Assembly (NCBI RefSeq): GCF_003711395.1
Contig: NZ_PJRJ01000027.1
Location: 1 to 38,943 of the forward strand
Reading direction: 5' to 3'
DNA: 38,943 nucleotides
Source of the DNA: Acinetobacter sp. B51(2017)
Lineage (GTDB): Bacteria > Pseudomonadota > Gammaproteobacteria > Pseudomonadales > Moraxellaceae
The notes under the pieces are model-generated. The model was not told where the DNA came from, ran no database searches, and worked only from the letters and a program-made list of their open reading frames with translations. Each line of letters opens with the position of its first letter. Positions within the stretch are counted from its first letter, which is position 1. The position numbers were made by a program, and so were the translations under genes. This document shows, in pieces, positions 7,247-15,754 of this stretch.

Positions 7247-8540
7247 GCGTTTCTTCCTCAGTTTCGGCAAAGTTAAACTCAATCGCAGGCAGCACTTTAC
7301 CGCTGACTTCCCCAAAGCCAATGCGTAGACCATCTTTTTGGCAGTAGCCCTTCATAATTAAGGTATCGCCATCGGCTAAGAAGCTACGTTGTTCGCCATT
7401 TGAAAGCGTTAAAGGTTTGGTTGTATTCCAAGTCAATTCTAAAAGTGAACCGTAAGAATCTGGTGTAGGGCCTGAGATGGTCCCTGAGCCCATTAAGTCA
7501 CCTACTTGTAAGTTGCAGCCAGCAATGGTGTGGTGGGTTAATTGCTGAGCCATTGACCAATACATATATTTAAAGTTGGTTTGGCAAATCACATCTGCTG
7601 TTGCAGCGTTTTCTGGTTGTAATTCAACAGATAAGTTGATGTCGTAGCTGTTGGCGCTTAAGTCTTCGCGTAAGTAAGCCAATGGTGCAGGTGTTTGTTC
7701 TGGGCTGTTGGTTTTAAATGGCTCAAGTGCATCTAAAGTCACAATCCAAGGTGAAATTGAAGAGGCAAAAGTTTTGGCGTTAAATGGACCTAAGGGTACA
7801 TATTCCCACTGTTGAATATCACGCGCTGACCAGTCATTAAATAACACCATGCCAAAGATATGCTCCCAAGCATGTTCAATGGCAACAGGTTCGCCAAGCG
7901 CATTGTTTTTACCCACAATAAAGCCCGTTTCAAGTTCAAAGTCCAGCTTACGACAGGCCGAGAATACAGGACGATCTTGGTTGGGTAATTTGATTTGACC
8001 AGACGGACGGCGCACGTTTGTACCGCTCACCACCACAGAACTGGCACGACCGTTATAACCGACCGGTAATTCTGACCAGTTTGGCAGCAAAGCATTTTTT
8101 GGATCACGGAACATGCAACCAACATTAGTGGCGTGTTCTTTTGATGAATAGAAATCAGTGTAACCGCCAATATGTACAGGCAAGTGCATGGTCACTGCAT
8201 CTTGTTTAAAAAAGGCTTGCTCACGCAGGGCTTGATTGTCACGTAAGGTTGCATGATCCGCGCTCAACAAGGTTTGAAGTTGCTGACGTAATGCTGTCCA
8301 GTTAGCACGACCTGATTCAATAAATGCATTTAAAGTGGCTTGATGAAAATAGGGCCCACCGTTTAAGGTCAAAAGACCTGCATTTTCTAAGACGCTTAAA
8401 TCAATGACCCAATCACCAAGCGCAGTGGCACAGTGGCGTTCGCCTGTCGGGCTTTGACTAAATACGCCATAAGGCAAATTTTGAATGGGAAAATCTGAGT
8501 CTGAAGCGATATCAATAAATGCGCGAAGTTGAGCTGTCAT
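7233..8540 (-). CDS. fahA: Fumarylacetoacetase
   Basis: Hydrolyses 4-fumarylacetoacetate to fumarate and acetoacetate, the last step of homogentisate (tyrosine/phenylacetate-type) breakdown. The 435-residue length and the N-terminal SH3-like domain match true fumarylacetoacetases, not the short FAH-fold hydrolases. Catalytic and calcium-binding residues line up with mammalian FAH at a constant +3 offset: D129 and H136 (TDFYSSKEHATNVG), E202 and E204 (FELETGF), D236 (FNDWSARD). First gene of a leftward operon with maiA, the VOC protein and the CoA-transferase. A 19-bp palindrome lies in its leader and a triple-repeat operator farther up, next to the divergent IclR gene. Confidence 0.97.
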   Translation of the reverse strand: MTAQLRAFIDIASDSDFPIQNLPYGVFSQSPTGERHCATALGDWVIDLSVLENAGLLTLNGGPYFHQATLNAFIESGRANWTALRQQLQTLLSADHATLRDNQALREQAFFKQDAVTMHLPVHIGGYTDFYSSKEHATNVGCMFRDPKNALLPNWSELPVGYNGRASSVVVSGTNVRRPSGQIKLPNQDRPVFSACRKLDFELETGFIVGKNNALGEPVAIEHAWEHIFGMVLFNDWSARDIQQWEYVPLGPFNAKTFASSISPWIVTLDALEPFKTNSPEQTPAPLAYLREDLSANSYDINLSVELQPENAATADVICQTNFKYMYWSMAQQLTHHTIAGCNLQVGDLMGSGTISGPTPDSYGSLLELTWNTTKPLTLSNGEQRSFLADGDTLIMKGYCQKDGLRIGFGEVSGKVLPAIEFNFAETEEETREAV

Positions 8541-8567
8541 GGCTTATATCCTTTGTCTCGAAGCATC

Positions 8568-8586
8568 GCAATCCGTGCGGTATTGC
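8568..8586. promoter_or_regulatory. 19-bp palindrome in the fahA leader
   Basis: GCAATCCG, two bases, then CGGTATTGC: near-perfect arms (one unpaired T at 8581) about 28-46 bp upstream of the fahA ATG. It could be an operator or an mRNA hairpin close to the ribosome site. Confidence 0.45.
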
Positions 8587-8764
8587 AAAGCGACATCTGA
8601 AAAAAAATCTTCAAAAAAAGTTGTTATTTGACACTTTAAAATCATTTTCATAAAATTAAATTTATTAAAAACAATAATTTAAAATCATATTTTTGATCTT
8701 ATACGCCTAACGTCTAACAACCCTTGATTTTTGCTATTAATCTCATCATACTCATTTTCACAGA

Positions 8765-8799
8765 TTACGCAATACATAATTTGGTTACGTATTTCGTAA
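8765..8799. promoter_or_regulatory. Triple TTACG-repeat operator for the IclR-type regulator
   Basis: Three related 9-mers occur in 35 bp: TTACGCAAT at 8765 (direct), TTACGTATT at 8785 (direct, exactly 20 bp on) and TTACGAAAT on the opposite strand ending at 8799. The second and third form the palindrome TTACG-N5-CGTAA; the first is a direct copy two helix turns away. This is the layout known for the Acinetobacter IclR-family regulators PcaU and PobR (a palindrome plus a third repeat). It lies between divergent fahA and the IclR gene. Binding itself is inferred. Confidence 0.6.
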
Positions 8800-8932
8800 T
8801 TAAACTAAAGTTCTAGAGCATCAGGACACAGCCAAGCTGGTAATCAAACAGGCAATTTAGCTGATGTTGTGGCTTTGCAATTGAGCGGCTTCGCGTAGAA
8901 TGCTCGCCATTGCAATGAGAGTTACAAGATCG

Positions 8933-9712
8933 ATGTCTGAAGAGAAAACCCAAGCTGGAGTGCAGTCACTAGAAGTGGGCTTAAGTGTGCTAGATGCTTT
9001 GATTGCACATAGCAGTCCCATGATGCTCAAAGAACTGGCAGAAAAACTTGCGATGCATCCCGCCAAAGTACACCGCTATATGGTGAGCTTGGTTCGGATG
9101 CAGTATGCCAAGCAGTTATTGGATGGACGTTATGCCTTGGGTGATCAAGCATGGCGTTTAGGACTCGGTTGCATTCAACGCACCGATACCATTCAAGCGG
9201 CACAAGCACAGATTTACGCGTTGCATCGCCAAATTAATTGCGGTTTGCAAATTAGTAAGTGGAGCTCACAAGGCCCATTGGTGGTGCAATGGATTGAACC
9301 CAATCAACCGGTATCAGTTATTACACGTGTGGGTTCAGTGATGCCGATGTTGAATTCCGCGACAGGGCGTACCTTTGCGGCATTTATGCCCGAAGCGATG
9401 ATTCGACCGTTGTTAGAGCAAGAATGGCAACACAAACAGGCGCAGGGAATTGCGGTTTATCCGGGGAACTGGGCCGAATTTGAACAAATGAAACAGGGCA
9501 TTCTCCAAGCGGGTGCAGCCACAGTTTCAGGCGATATGCTGGCAGGCGTGAATGCCATCTGCGTGCCGATTTTCAATATTCATGGCGAAATTGAATTTTG
9601 TATTGCGGCACTCGGTAGCGAACAACATCTGCCAATTGATTTTAGCCACGAGCGGGTACAGGCCTTGCAAGGAACTGCCAAAGCCTTAACTGCTCAAATT
9701 ACACAAGGTTAA
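8933..9712 (+). CDS. IclR-family transcriptional regulator of the aromatic cluster
   Basis: A 259-residue regulator with an N-terminal winged helix-turn-helix (SLEVGLSVLDALIAH...MLKELAEKLAMHPAKVHRYMVSLVRM, recognition helix PAKVHRYM) and a C-terminal effector-binding domain of GAF-like fold (VITRVGSVMPMLNSATGRTFAAF, then VNAICVPIFN). The end GEIEFCIAALG is typical. The start at 8933 (MSEEKTQ) gives the usual family length; ATGs at 8915 and 8900 are in frame, and none of the three has a strong ribosome site. It is divergent from fahA and codirectional with the permease and hydroxylase genes, so it likely controls both halves. Its ligand is probably an aromatic acid of the pathway (inference). 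Confidence 0.92.
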   Translation: MSEEKTQAGVQSLEVGLSVLDALIAHSSPMMLKELAEKLAMHPAKVHRYMVSLVRMQYAKQLLDGRYALGDQAWRLGLGCIQRTDTIQAAQAQIYALHRQINCGLQISKWSSQGPLVVQWIEPNQPVSVITRVGSVMPMLNSATGRTFAAFMPEAMIRPLLEQEWQHKQAQGIAVYPGNWAEFEQMKQGILQAGAATVSGDMLAGVNAICVPIFNIHGEIEFCIAALGSEQHLPIDFSHERVQALQGTAKALTAQITQG

Positions 9713-9755
9713 GCCTGCGTGCTTGACCTTGTGATTTCAACTCAGGGAAAGCACG

Positions 9756-11039
9756 ATGAGAAATTCCAAATTTTTCTACGGCTGGTGGATTGTACTGGCA
9801 TTGATGGTGATTTCGGGTTCAGCGATTGCGCTGACCATCACCACATTTAATATTTATCTGAATGCTTTTACGCAACAAGTGGGGATTAGCGCGACACAAT
9901 TTGCGTTGTGCTCAACCATTATTAATATTACGGTGATGTTATTTTCACCTAAAATTGGCAAGCTATTACAACAACATACCAAAAAAGCACTGTTGGTCTT
10001 CTTAACTGGATTCTGCTTAAGTTATGCGGCGTTTTCTTTAGCGACTAATGTCGTGAGCCTGTATGTGGTTGCAGCGCTGTTTGGCTTTTTCTCCACCGGT
10101 TTAACCTTTATTCCACCCAATATTTTAGTCAATCGTTGGTTTATTGAGAAAAAAGGTTTAGCCATGAGCCTTGCGTTATCGGGCAGCGCTTTCTTTGGCA
10201 TGGCTTTAAGTAAATATATCAGTTATTGCATCGAACATTACAGCACCGGTTTTGCCTATCAAACGGTGGCTTTAATGATGTTTGTGGTGGGTACAGTCTT
10301 AGTTATTGCGTTAATTAAAGAGTCGCCTGAACAAATGGGGCTTAAAGCGCTAGGTGCTGATCAGGTGAGTCAGCAAAACACCACGCAATCCAATTTAGCT
10401 TTGGTGCATTTGCCTGCCAAGGAACTCAAAAAGAAACCTTTCTTTTGGTCCATGTTGTCTGCACAATTTTTAGTCGGCTTTGTCGGTGGTGGAATTGTGT
10501 TGCAATTACCGGTTTATCTACAAAACACCTTTGGCATGCAACAAGCAGCAACCTTTTTAGTGATTACTTTAGGGGTGATGATCTTCGCAAAAGTCTTGTT
10601 GGGTTGGTTGTATGACAAATTTGGTTCGGTATTTTCAACCGCGATTGTAGTGGCATGTATTTTAATGACCTGTATTCCATTTATTTTCACGACTTCAAGT
10701 GATATGTGGGTACTCGGTCTTGTGGGGGTGTTGTTCTGGGGTATGGGCAACTGCGTGGGTACAGTGACCCCTGCGGTAATTGCCTCTAAAACTTACGGCC
10801 CTGAACATTATGGCGAAGTGTATGGTATTTGCTTACGTTTCCAAACCTTAGGTATTGCTAGTGGCGTACCTGCAATTTCCATGCTCGCCACCGCAACCGG
10901 CTCATTTACTATGGTGTGGATCATCTGTACCGTACTGACCATTTTATTATTTGCTTTTTATGTGTATGGATTACGTGGTAGCCAAGCGTATCGCTTTATC
11001 GCCAAGCCCGATCTATATTCTTCTTTATCAAAAACTTAA
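9756..11039 (+). CDS. MFS permease, probable aromatic-acid uptake
   Basis: A 427-residue major facilitator with twelve predicted membrane segments; residues 10-30 (WWIVLALMVISGSAIALTI) open the first and a hydrophilic centre lies near residues 190-225. It resembles the oxalate/formate and monocarboxylate branch: the FFYGWWIV start and NRWFIEKKGLAMSLALSGSAFFGMAL after helix 4. It lies 43 bp after the IclR gene and 24 bp before the hydroxylase gene. In the described Pseudomonas putida 3-hydroxyphenylacetate pathway a permease (MhaC) accompanies MhaAB, so uptake of that or a similar phenolic acid is the likely role. The substrate is inferred from context only. Confidence 0.88.
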   Translation: MRNSKFFYGWWIVLALMVISGSAIALTITTFNIYLNAFTQQVGISATQFALCSTIINITVMLFSPKIGKLLQQHTKKALLVFLTGFCLSYAAFSLATNVVSLYVVAALFGFFSTGLTFIPPNILVNRWFIEKKGLAMSLALSGSAFFGMALSKYISYCIEHYSTGFAYQTVALMMFVVGTVLVIALIKESPEQMGLKALGADQVSQQNTTQSNLALVHLPAKELKKKPFFWSMLSAQFLVGFVGGGIVLQLPVYLQNTFGMQQAATFLVITLGVMIFAKVLLGWLYDKFGSVFSTAIVVACILMTCIPFIFTTSSDMWVLGLVGVLFWGMGNCVGTVTPAVIASKTYGPEHYGEVYGICLRFQTLGIASGVPAISMLATATGSFTMVWIICTVLTILLFAFYVYGLRGSQAYRFIAKPDLYSSLSKT

Positions 11040-11063
11040 AAAACGCAGGACAAGGAGTTCGAT

Positions 11064-12773
11064 ATGCATTTTCCAGAAACCAAGCCACGCGACTCGCTCT
11101 ATTATCGCTACCAAGTGTATCCACACTTCCATAGCCAAAGCGATGTGGTGACTGATGCACAAACCGTGACTGTGGTGGGTGCTGGCCCTATTGGGATGAG
11201 CACTGCATTATTGCTAGCAAAGCAGGGCGTAAAAGTGGTGTTACTTTCAGCTGAGCAGCAATTGTCAGAAGGTAGCCGTGCTTTGGTCTATACCAAGCGT
11301 TCTATGGAAATTTTAAATGCGGCTGGTGCTGCAGATAAAATTATGCAAAAAGCATTACCGTGGACGCATGGTAATTCGATTTATAAAGGTCAAGTGTGTT
11401 TCCGTATGGCAACACCGGTCAATGAGCATGATCAGTTCTATCCACTGAATAACTTACAACAAAACTGGTTAGAACATTATTTACTCGAAACCATCCAAGC
11501 GCAGGACAACATTGAAGTGCGTTGGGGCAACAAAGTTGTGGCGCAAAGCCAAGACAATGATCAAGTGACTTTGACTGTACATACCCCTGAAGGTGAGTAT
11601 CGCCACATTTCAAATTGGGTGGTTGCAGCAGACGGTGGCCGTTCGCCAATTCGTGAAAGCATGAAGCTATGGATGGAAGGTGCTAGCTACGAAGGTCGTT
11701 TCGTGATTGCCGATATTCGCATTAAACTCGATTATCCAACCGAACGTTTAGCCTTTTTCTCACCCGATTGGAATCCGGGCAACACCATTTTAATGCACCG
11801 TGAGCCAGACAATATCTGGCGTTTTGACTATCAGTTAGATCCAAGTATTGCACCTGAAGAGGCATTAAAACCTGAAAATCTCACCAAAGCAGTCAATGAC
11901 CAACTGAAAATGATTGGTCAAGACCATTTAGAGTGGGAAATGGATTGGAGCACAGTTTATTCAGCGCGTGCTTTAACCTTAGACAACTATGTGCATAACC
12001 GCATTATGTTTGTTGGTGATGCGGCACATTTACTGCCAATCTTTGGGGTACGTGGTGCCAATACTGGTTTCCAAGATGCACAAGATTTAGCATGGAAACT
12101 TTCTGCGGTAGTCAATGGTTGGGCACCTGAAAAACTTTTACAAAGCTATACTTTTGACCGTGTAGGCGCTGCGCGTGAAATTATCGCGGAAGCGGGTAAA
12201 TCAACGCGCTTTATGGCACCGCCATCCCATGGTTTCCGTTTACTGCGTAACGCCGTGTTATCGTTATCTTTACAACATGAGTTTGTGCGTCCGTTGTACC
12301 ATTGGCGTACCTCACGTCCACATGCTTATACCCATTCGCCATTAAATAGTAAAAATGACGATAACGCGTTAATGAATGAAATCACTGAAAATGGTGCGTT
12401 AATTCCAAACGTGAAATTTGCTGATGGTTCATTCTTATATGATTCAATTAGCGGCAAATTTAGCGTAATTGTACTCACTGAAAATGGTCAGGTGGCTGAA
12501 GGTTTAGTGGCTGAAGTTGCAGCACTTAAAAAGCGTGGTGTACCGGCACAATTGCTGGCTTTAAATATTGATGGCGTCGCTGTTGCACAGGCTGATGTCA
12601 ACTTAACTATTTCAGCGCAAATTGCTGCAGAGCGTTTCTTTGCAGCAGCGGGGGCGATTTATTTAGTGCGTCCCGGACATCACATCAATGGTCGTTGGAT
12701 CAACTACCGTGACAATGCAATTACTGAAACTTTAAATCAATTTATCATGGCGCCAGCAGGAGCAGCAGCATGA
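11064..12773 (+). CDS. FAD-dependent aromatic hydroxylase, MhaA-like (3-hydroxyphenylacetate 6-hydroxylase candidate)
   Basis: A 569-residue group A flavoprotein monooxygenase. FAD/NAD(P)H motifs are in order: GxGxxG at residues 39-44 (VVGAGPIGMSTALLLA), the DG motif (VVAADGGRSPIRE) and the GD motif (MFVGDAAHLLPIFGVRGANTGFQDAQDLAW). A C-terminal thioredoxin-like domain follows, as in PheA/MhpA-type enzymes. Size and the 4-bp ATGA overlap with a 61-codon gene match the P. putida MhaAB pair, where a flavoprotein of about 63 kDa and a coupling protein of about 6 kDa convert 3-hydroxyphenylacetate to homogentisate. The maiA and fahA neighbours support homogentisate as product. An N-terminal extension of about 30 residues precedes the FAD fold. 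AAGGAG ribosome site. Confidence 0.87.
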   Translation: MHFPETKPRDSLYYRYQVYPHFHSQSDVVTDAQTVTVVGAGPIGMSTALLLAKQGVKVVLLSAEQQLSEGSRALVYTKRSMEILNAAGAADKIMQKALPWTHGNSIYKGQVCFRMATPVNEHDQFYPLNNLQQNWLEHYLLETIQAQDNIEVRWGNKVVAQSQDNDQVTLTVHTPEGEYRHISNWVVAADGGRSPIRESMKLWMEGASYEGRFVIADIRIKLDYPTERLAFFSPDWNPGNTILMHREPDNIWRFDYQLDPSIAPEEALKPENLTKAVNDQLKMIGQDHLEWEMDWSTVYSARALTLDNYVHNRIMFVGDAAHLLPIFGVRGANTGFQDAQDLAWKLSAVVNGWAPEKLLQSYTFDRVGAAREIIAEAGKSTRFMAPPSHGFRLLRNAVLSLSLQHEFVRPLYHWRTSRPHAYTHSPLNSKNDDNALMNEITENGALIPNVKFADGSFLYDSISGKFSVIVLTENGQVAEGLVAEVAALKKRGVPAQLLALNIDGVAVAQADVNLTISAQIAAERFFAAAGAIYLVRPGHHINGRWINYRDNAITETLNQFIMAPAGAAA

Positions 12774-12955
12774 GCAATATCTCAATTCCAGAACTCGAAA
12801 AAGTCTATGACCATTTAGCAGAGAGCATTGATGCGATTGCTGAAGATAAACGTGAGTTATTTTTAGTGAAACTTGCGTTACTAAGTGCTAATCATATTCA
12901 AGATGGCAATGTATTTTTGCAATTAATTAATCAAGCCAAAGTATTTGAAGATTAA
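12770..12955 (+). CDS. Small coupling protein of the hydroxylase, MhaB-like (DUF2783-type)
   Basis: A 61-residue, mostly helical, acidic protein without signal peptide or membrane segment (IPELEKVYDHLAESIDAI, then FLVKLALLSANHI). Its ATG overlaps the hydroxylase stop (ATGA), so it is translationally coupled. I think it belongs to the DUF2783 family, small proteins found beside FAD-dependent monooxygenases (from memory). In P. putida the equivalent small subunit MhaB is required to couple NADH oxidation to hydroxylation of 3-hydroxyphenylacetate. That role is inferred here from size, overlap and pathway context. Last gene of the rightward run; a terminator follows within 15 bp. Confidence 0.85.
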   Translation: MSNISIPELEKVYDHLAESIDAIAEDKRELFLVKLALLSANHIQDGNVFLQLINQAKVFED

Positions 12956-12968
12956 CGATAAATCTGCA

Positions 12969-12996
12969 AAAAAAGCCCGTGTAAACGGGCTTTTTT
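12969..12996 (+). terminator. Intrinsic terminator of the regulator-permease-hydroxylase run
   Basis: The arms AAAAAAGCCCGT (12969-12980) and ACGGGCTTTTTT (12985-12996) close a GTAA tetraloop 13 bp after the small subunit gene. Confidence 0.95.
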
Positions 12997-13020
12997 ATCG
13001 GCTAAAAGATTTAAAAACAA

Positions 13021-13044
13021 AAAAGCCCTCAATTGAGGGCTTTT
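13021..13044 (-). terminator. Intrinsic terminator of lipA
   Basis: A perfect 24-bp palindrome with arms AAAAGCCCTCAA and TTGAGGGCTTTT lies 15 bp past the leftward lipA stop. It is back to back with the preceding terminator and insulates the two convergent units. Confidence 0.92.
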
Positions 13045-13059
13045 AAACGCATTGAAGTA

Positions 13060-14073
13060 TTAAGCTTCAATCACTTGTACATCAATTTTTTTCGCAGGAT
13101 CAGCTTTACGACGTACTGCTGGCACTGGCTCACCGTAGTATTGACGGTCAGCGAAGTAACTTGAACGCACCATTGGCGCTGCCCAAATGTTTTTAAAGCC
13201 TAACTTTTGACCATGTGCAGTATAACGCTCAAACTCTTCAGGGGTTACAAAGCGGTCAATCGCAGCATGTTGCTTGGATGGTTGTAGGTACTGACCAATG
13301 GTCACGTAATCTACGCCATGCGCGTGTAAATCATCCAGTAGGGCAATCACTTCTTCTTCAGTTTCACCAATACCCACCATCAAACCACATTTGGTTGGTA
13401 CATCTGGGCAATATTCTTTAAACATTTTTAATAGGTTTAAAGAGTGTTGGTAATCTGAACCCGGACGCATGGCTTTATATAAACGCGGCACAGTTTCGAT
13501 GTTGTGGTTAAATACGTCTGGTGGGCATTCGGTCATAATACGTAATGCCACATCCATACGACCACGGAAATCAGGCACTAAAATTTCAAGTAAAGTTTTC
13601 GGGCTTAAAGCACGCGCTTCTTTAATACAGTCCACAAAATGTTGTGCACCGCCGTCCAATAAGTCATCACGGTCTACAGAGGTAATCACCGCGTATTTCA
13701 GACCTAAATTGGCAATGGTTTCAGCCATATGGCGTGGTTCATCAGGGTCAAGCGCATTGGGACGACCGTGTGCTACGTCGCAGAATGGGCAACGACGGGT
13801 ACAAATATCACCCATAATCATAAAGGTTGCTGTACCCCCGCCAAAACACTCAGGTAAGTTCGGACAAGCGGCTTCTTCACATACTGTATGTAATTTTTGC
13901 GCACGTAAGGTGGTTTTAATGCGTTGCACTTCTTCTGGTGCCGCCATTTTGACGCGAATCCAATCCGGCTTACGTGGGGTTTCAACCGTAGGAACAACTT
14001 TTACAGGAATACGCGCGACTTTCTCTGCGCCACGAAGTTTAACACCCTGTTCAGGTTTACGGTTTTCAGACAT
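13060..14073 (-). CDS. lipA: Lipoyl synthase LipA
   Basis: LipA is a radical-SAM enzyme that inserts two sulfurs into octanoyl groups on lipoyl domains. Both iron-sulfur clusters are visible: the auxiliary cluster cysteines C65, C70, C76 ([12 protein letters not shown]) and the SAM cluster C91-x3-C95-x2-C98 (CTRRCPFCD). The C-terminal serine ligand motif VRSSYFA is present. The start at 14073 gives 337 residues; a GTG five codons upstream is also possible. PDWIRVKM and GIGETEEEV are typical. Single gene, divergent from sthA; lipB is not adjacent. Confidence 0.97.
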   Translation of the reverse strand: MSENRKPEQGVKLRGAEKVARIPVKVVPTVETPRKPDWIRVKMAAPEEVQRIKTTLRAQKLHTVCEEAACPNLPECFGGGTATFMIMGDICTRRCPFCDVAHGRPNALDPDEPRHMAETIANLGLKYAVITSVDRDDLLDGGAQHFVDCIKEARALSPKTLLEILVPDFRGRMDVALRIMTECPPDVFNHNIETVPRLYKAMRPGSDYQHSLNLLKMFKEYCPDVPTKCGLMVGIGETEEEVIALLDDLHAHGVDYVTIGQYLQPSKQHAAIDRFVTPEEFERYTAHGQKLGFKNIWAAPMVRSSYFADRQYYGEPVPAVRRKADPAKKIDVQVIEA

Positions 14074-14285
14074 ATTCAATTTTTCCACTGTTTTTTAACG
14101 GGGGAGGTGTTTTAATCACAATAGGTCATTATAACCAAGTTGCTTGTAAATGGGGTAAAAACAATATTCATTTTAGAAATGTTGTTATTGGTTAATATAT
14201 GATGACTAAATACAGCAAAGGCATTCTCTTTCAGTCATAATATCTTTAAGATAAACGACAAAATTGAATTTTGAAGGAGCGTTGA

Positions 14286-15701
14286 ATGCCACGTAAAAAA
14301 GAGGTCGTTAGTGGGACTTTCGTAAAATATGATGCGGTTGTTCTCGGTTCGGGCCCTGCGGGCGAAGGCGCGGCAATGAAACTTGCCAAATCTGGTAAGC
14401 GTGTTGCAATTGTAGATCTGCGTGAGCAATTGGGCGGTAACTGTACCCATGTGGGTACCATCCCAAGTAAAGCTTTACGTCAAACGGTATCGAATATTAT
14501 TCGTTATCGCCGTGACCCAATGTTTAAAAAAATGGGTGACTGGCGCCAATTTACCATGAAACAAGTGTTGCAAAGTGCACACAAAGTGATTCAACAGCAA
14601 GTTGAGACGCATTCACGTTTTTATGATCGTAACAAAATTGATATCTTCCATGGCCGTGCATATATCCAAGATAAAAACACTGTACTGATTTTTAGCCCTG
14701 AAGGCATTACCGAAACTATTATTTGCCAACAAATTGTGGTGGCAACTGGTAGCCGTCCGTATCGTCCTGCAATGCTTGATTTTAACCATCCACGCGTGTT
14801 TGATTCGGATAAGATTTTGGATCTAGATTATTCTATCCAAAAAATTATCATTTATGGCGCAGGTGTGATTGGCTGTGAATATGCCTCAATTTTTATTGGT
14901 TTAGACCATAAAGTTGATTTGATTAACACTCAGCCAAAACTGTTAAGCTATCTTGATGATGAAATTTCAGACGCATTGTCATATCACTTACGTGAACAAG
15001 GTGTGTTGATTCGCCATAATGAACAAATTGATCATTTAGAAACCTTTGATGATCATGTGGTTTTACATTTACAAAGTGGTAAGAAAATTAAAGCCGATGC
15101 CATTTTATGGTGTAACGGACGTTCGGGTAATACCGATGGCTTAGGTTTAGAAAACGTCGGTATTACCCCTAATAGCCGTGGTCAAATTACCGTAAACCAA
15201 GAATATCAAACTGAAGTTGAGAATATTTTTGCTGCTGGTGATGTCATTGGTTGGCCATCACTTGCCTCTGCTGCTTATGACCAAGGTCGTTCGGCGGGGG
15301 GCAATATGAGCGGTGAAGAAGGCATTAAACCAGTGACGGATATTCCAACGGGTATTTATACCATTCCGGAAATTTCATCGATTGGTAAAACTGAGCAGCA
15401 ATTGACAGAAGAAAAGATTCCTTATGAAGTGGGTCAGGCGTCTTTCCGTCATTTGGCGCGTGCGCAAATTACCGGTGATACCGTGGGTGAACTTAAGTTA
15501 TTGTTCCATCGTGATACTTTAGAAATTTTAGGTGTGCATTGTTTTGGTAACAATGCCTCAGAAATTATTCACATTGGTCAAGCGGTCATGAATAGCCCGA
15601 ACAATACCATTAAGTATTTCGTGGAAACTACATTTAACTATCCAACGATGGCGGAAGCGTATCGTGTGGCAACTTTAAACGGTATGAATCGTTTGTTCTA
15701 A
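14286..15701 (+). CDS. sthA: Soluble pyridine nucleotide transhydrogenase SthA
   Basis: SthA is a cytosolic FAD protein that transfers hydride between NADPH and NAD+, balancing the two pools. The 471-residue protein has the FAD fold [12 protein letters not shown] near residues 20-31, [14 protein letters not shown] at about 54-67, the NAD(P) fold [16 protein letters not shown] near 194-209, the FAD-contact region [16 protein letters not shown], and the C-terminal dimerisation domain ([13 protein letters not shown]). Where disulfide reductases have C-x4-C, it has a single Cys followed by Thr; this is normal for SthA. AAGGAG ribosome site; 212 bp divergent gap to lipA. Confidence 0.97.
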   Translation: MPRKKEVVSGTFVKYDAVVLGSGPAGEGAAMKLAKSGKRVAIVDLREQLGGNCTHVGTIPSKALRQTVSNIIRYRRDPMFKKMGDWRQFTMKQVLQSAHKVIQQQVETHSRFYDRNKIDIFHGRAYIQDKNTVLIFSPEGITETIICQQIVVATGSRPYRPAMLDFNHPRVFDSDKILDLDYSIQKIIIYGAGVIGCEYASIFIGLDHKVDLINTQPKLLSYLDDEISDALSYHLREQGVLIRHNEQIDHLETFDDHVVLHLQSGKKIKADAILWCNGRSGNTDGLGLENVGITPNSRGQITVNQEYQTEVENIFAAGDVIGWPSLASAAYDQGRSAGGNMSGEEGIKPVTDIPTGIYTIPEISSIGKTEQQLTEEKIPYEVGQASFRHLARAQITGDTVGELKLLFHRDTLEILGVHCFGNNASEIIHIGQAVMNSPNNTIKYFVETTFNYPTMAEAYRVATLNGMNRLF

Positions 15702-15717
15702 GTTTTTGAGTTAAAAT

Positions 15718-15748
15718 AAAAAACCGTAAGTTTAGGCTTGCGGTTTTT
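15718..15748. terminator. Bidirectional terminator between sthA and chrA
   Basis: AAAACCGTAAG and CTTGCGGTTTT pair across a 6-nt loop with one G-U pair. A and T tails on both sides let it stop the convergent sthA and chrA transcripts. Confidence 0.85.
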
Positions 15749-15754
15749 TTATTT

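Larger units (their letters stand above)
8541..8932. promoter_or_regulatory. Divergent control region of the aromatic catabolic cluster
   Basis: This 390-bp AT-rich gap separates the fahA operon from the divergent regulator gene. It contains the two operator candidates listed separately. I see no confident near-consensus -35/-10 pair for either direction, which fits activator-dependent promoters of IclR-regulated pathways. No extra gene is visible. Confidence 0.55.

Noticed and set aside
13469..14098. A 209-codon plus-strand open frame opposite lipA
   Set aside because: It is fully antisense to the unmistakable lipA; its composition (many Ser, Arg, Thr) is that of a reverse-frame shadow and it lacks a ribosome site.
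14286..15701. SthA lacks the second redox cysteine of disulfide reductases
   Set aside because: The CTHVGT motif is the normal state in soluble transhydrogenases and not a damaged active site.
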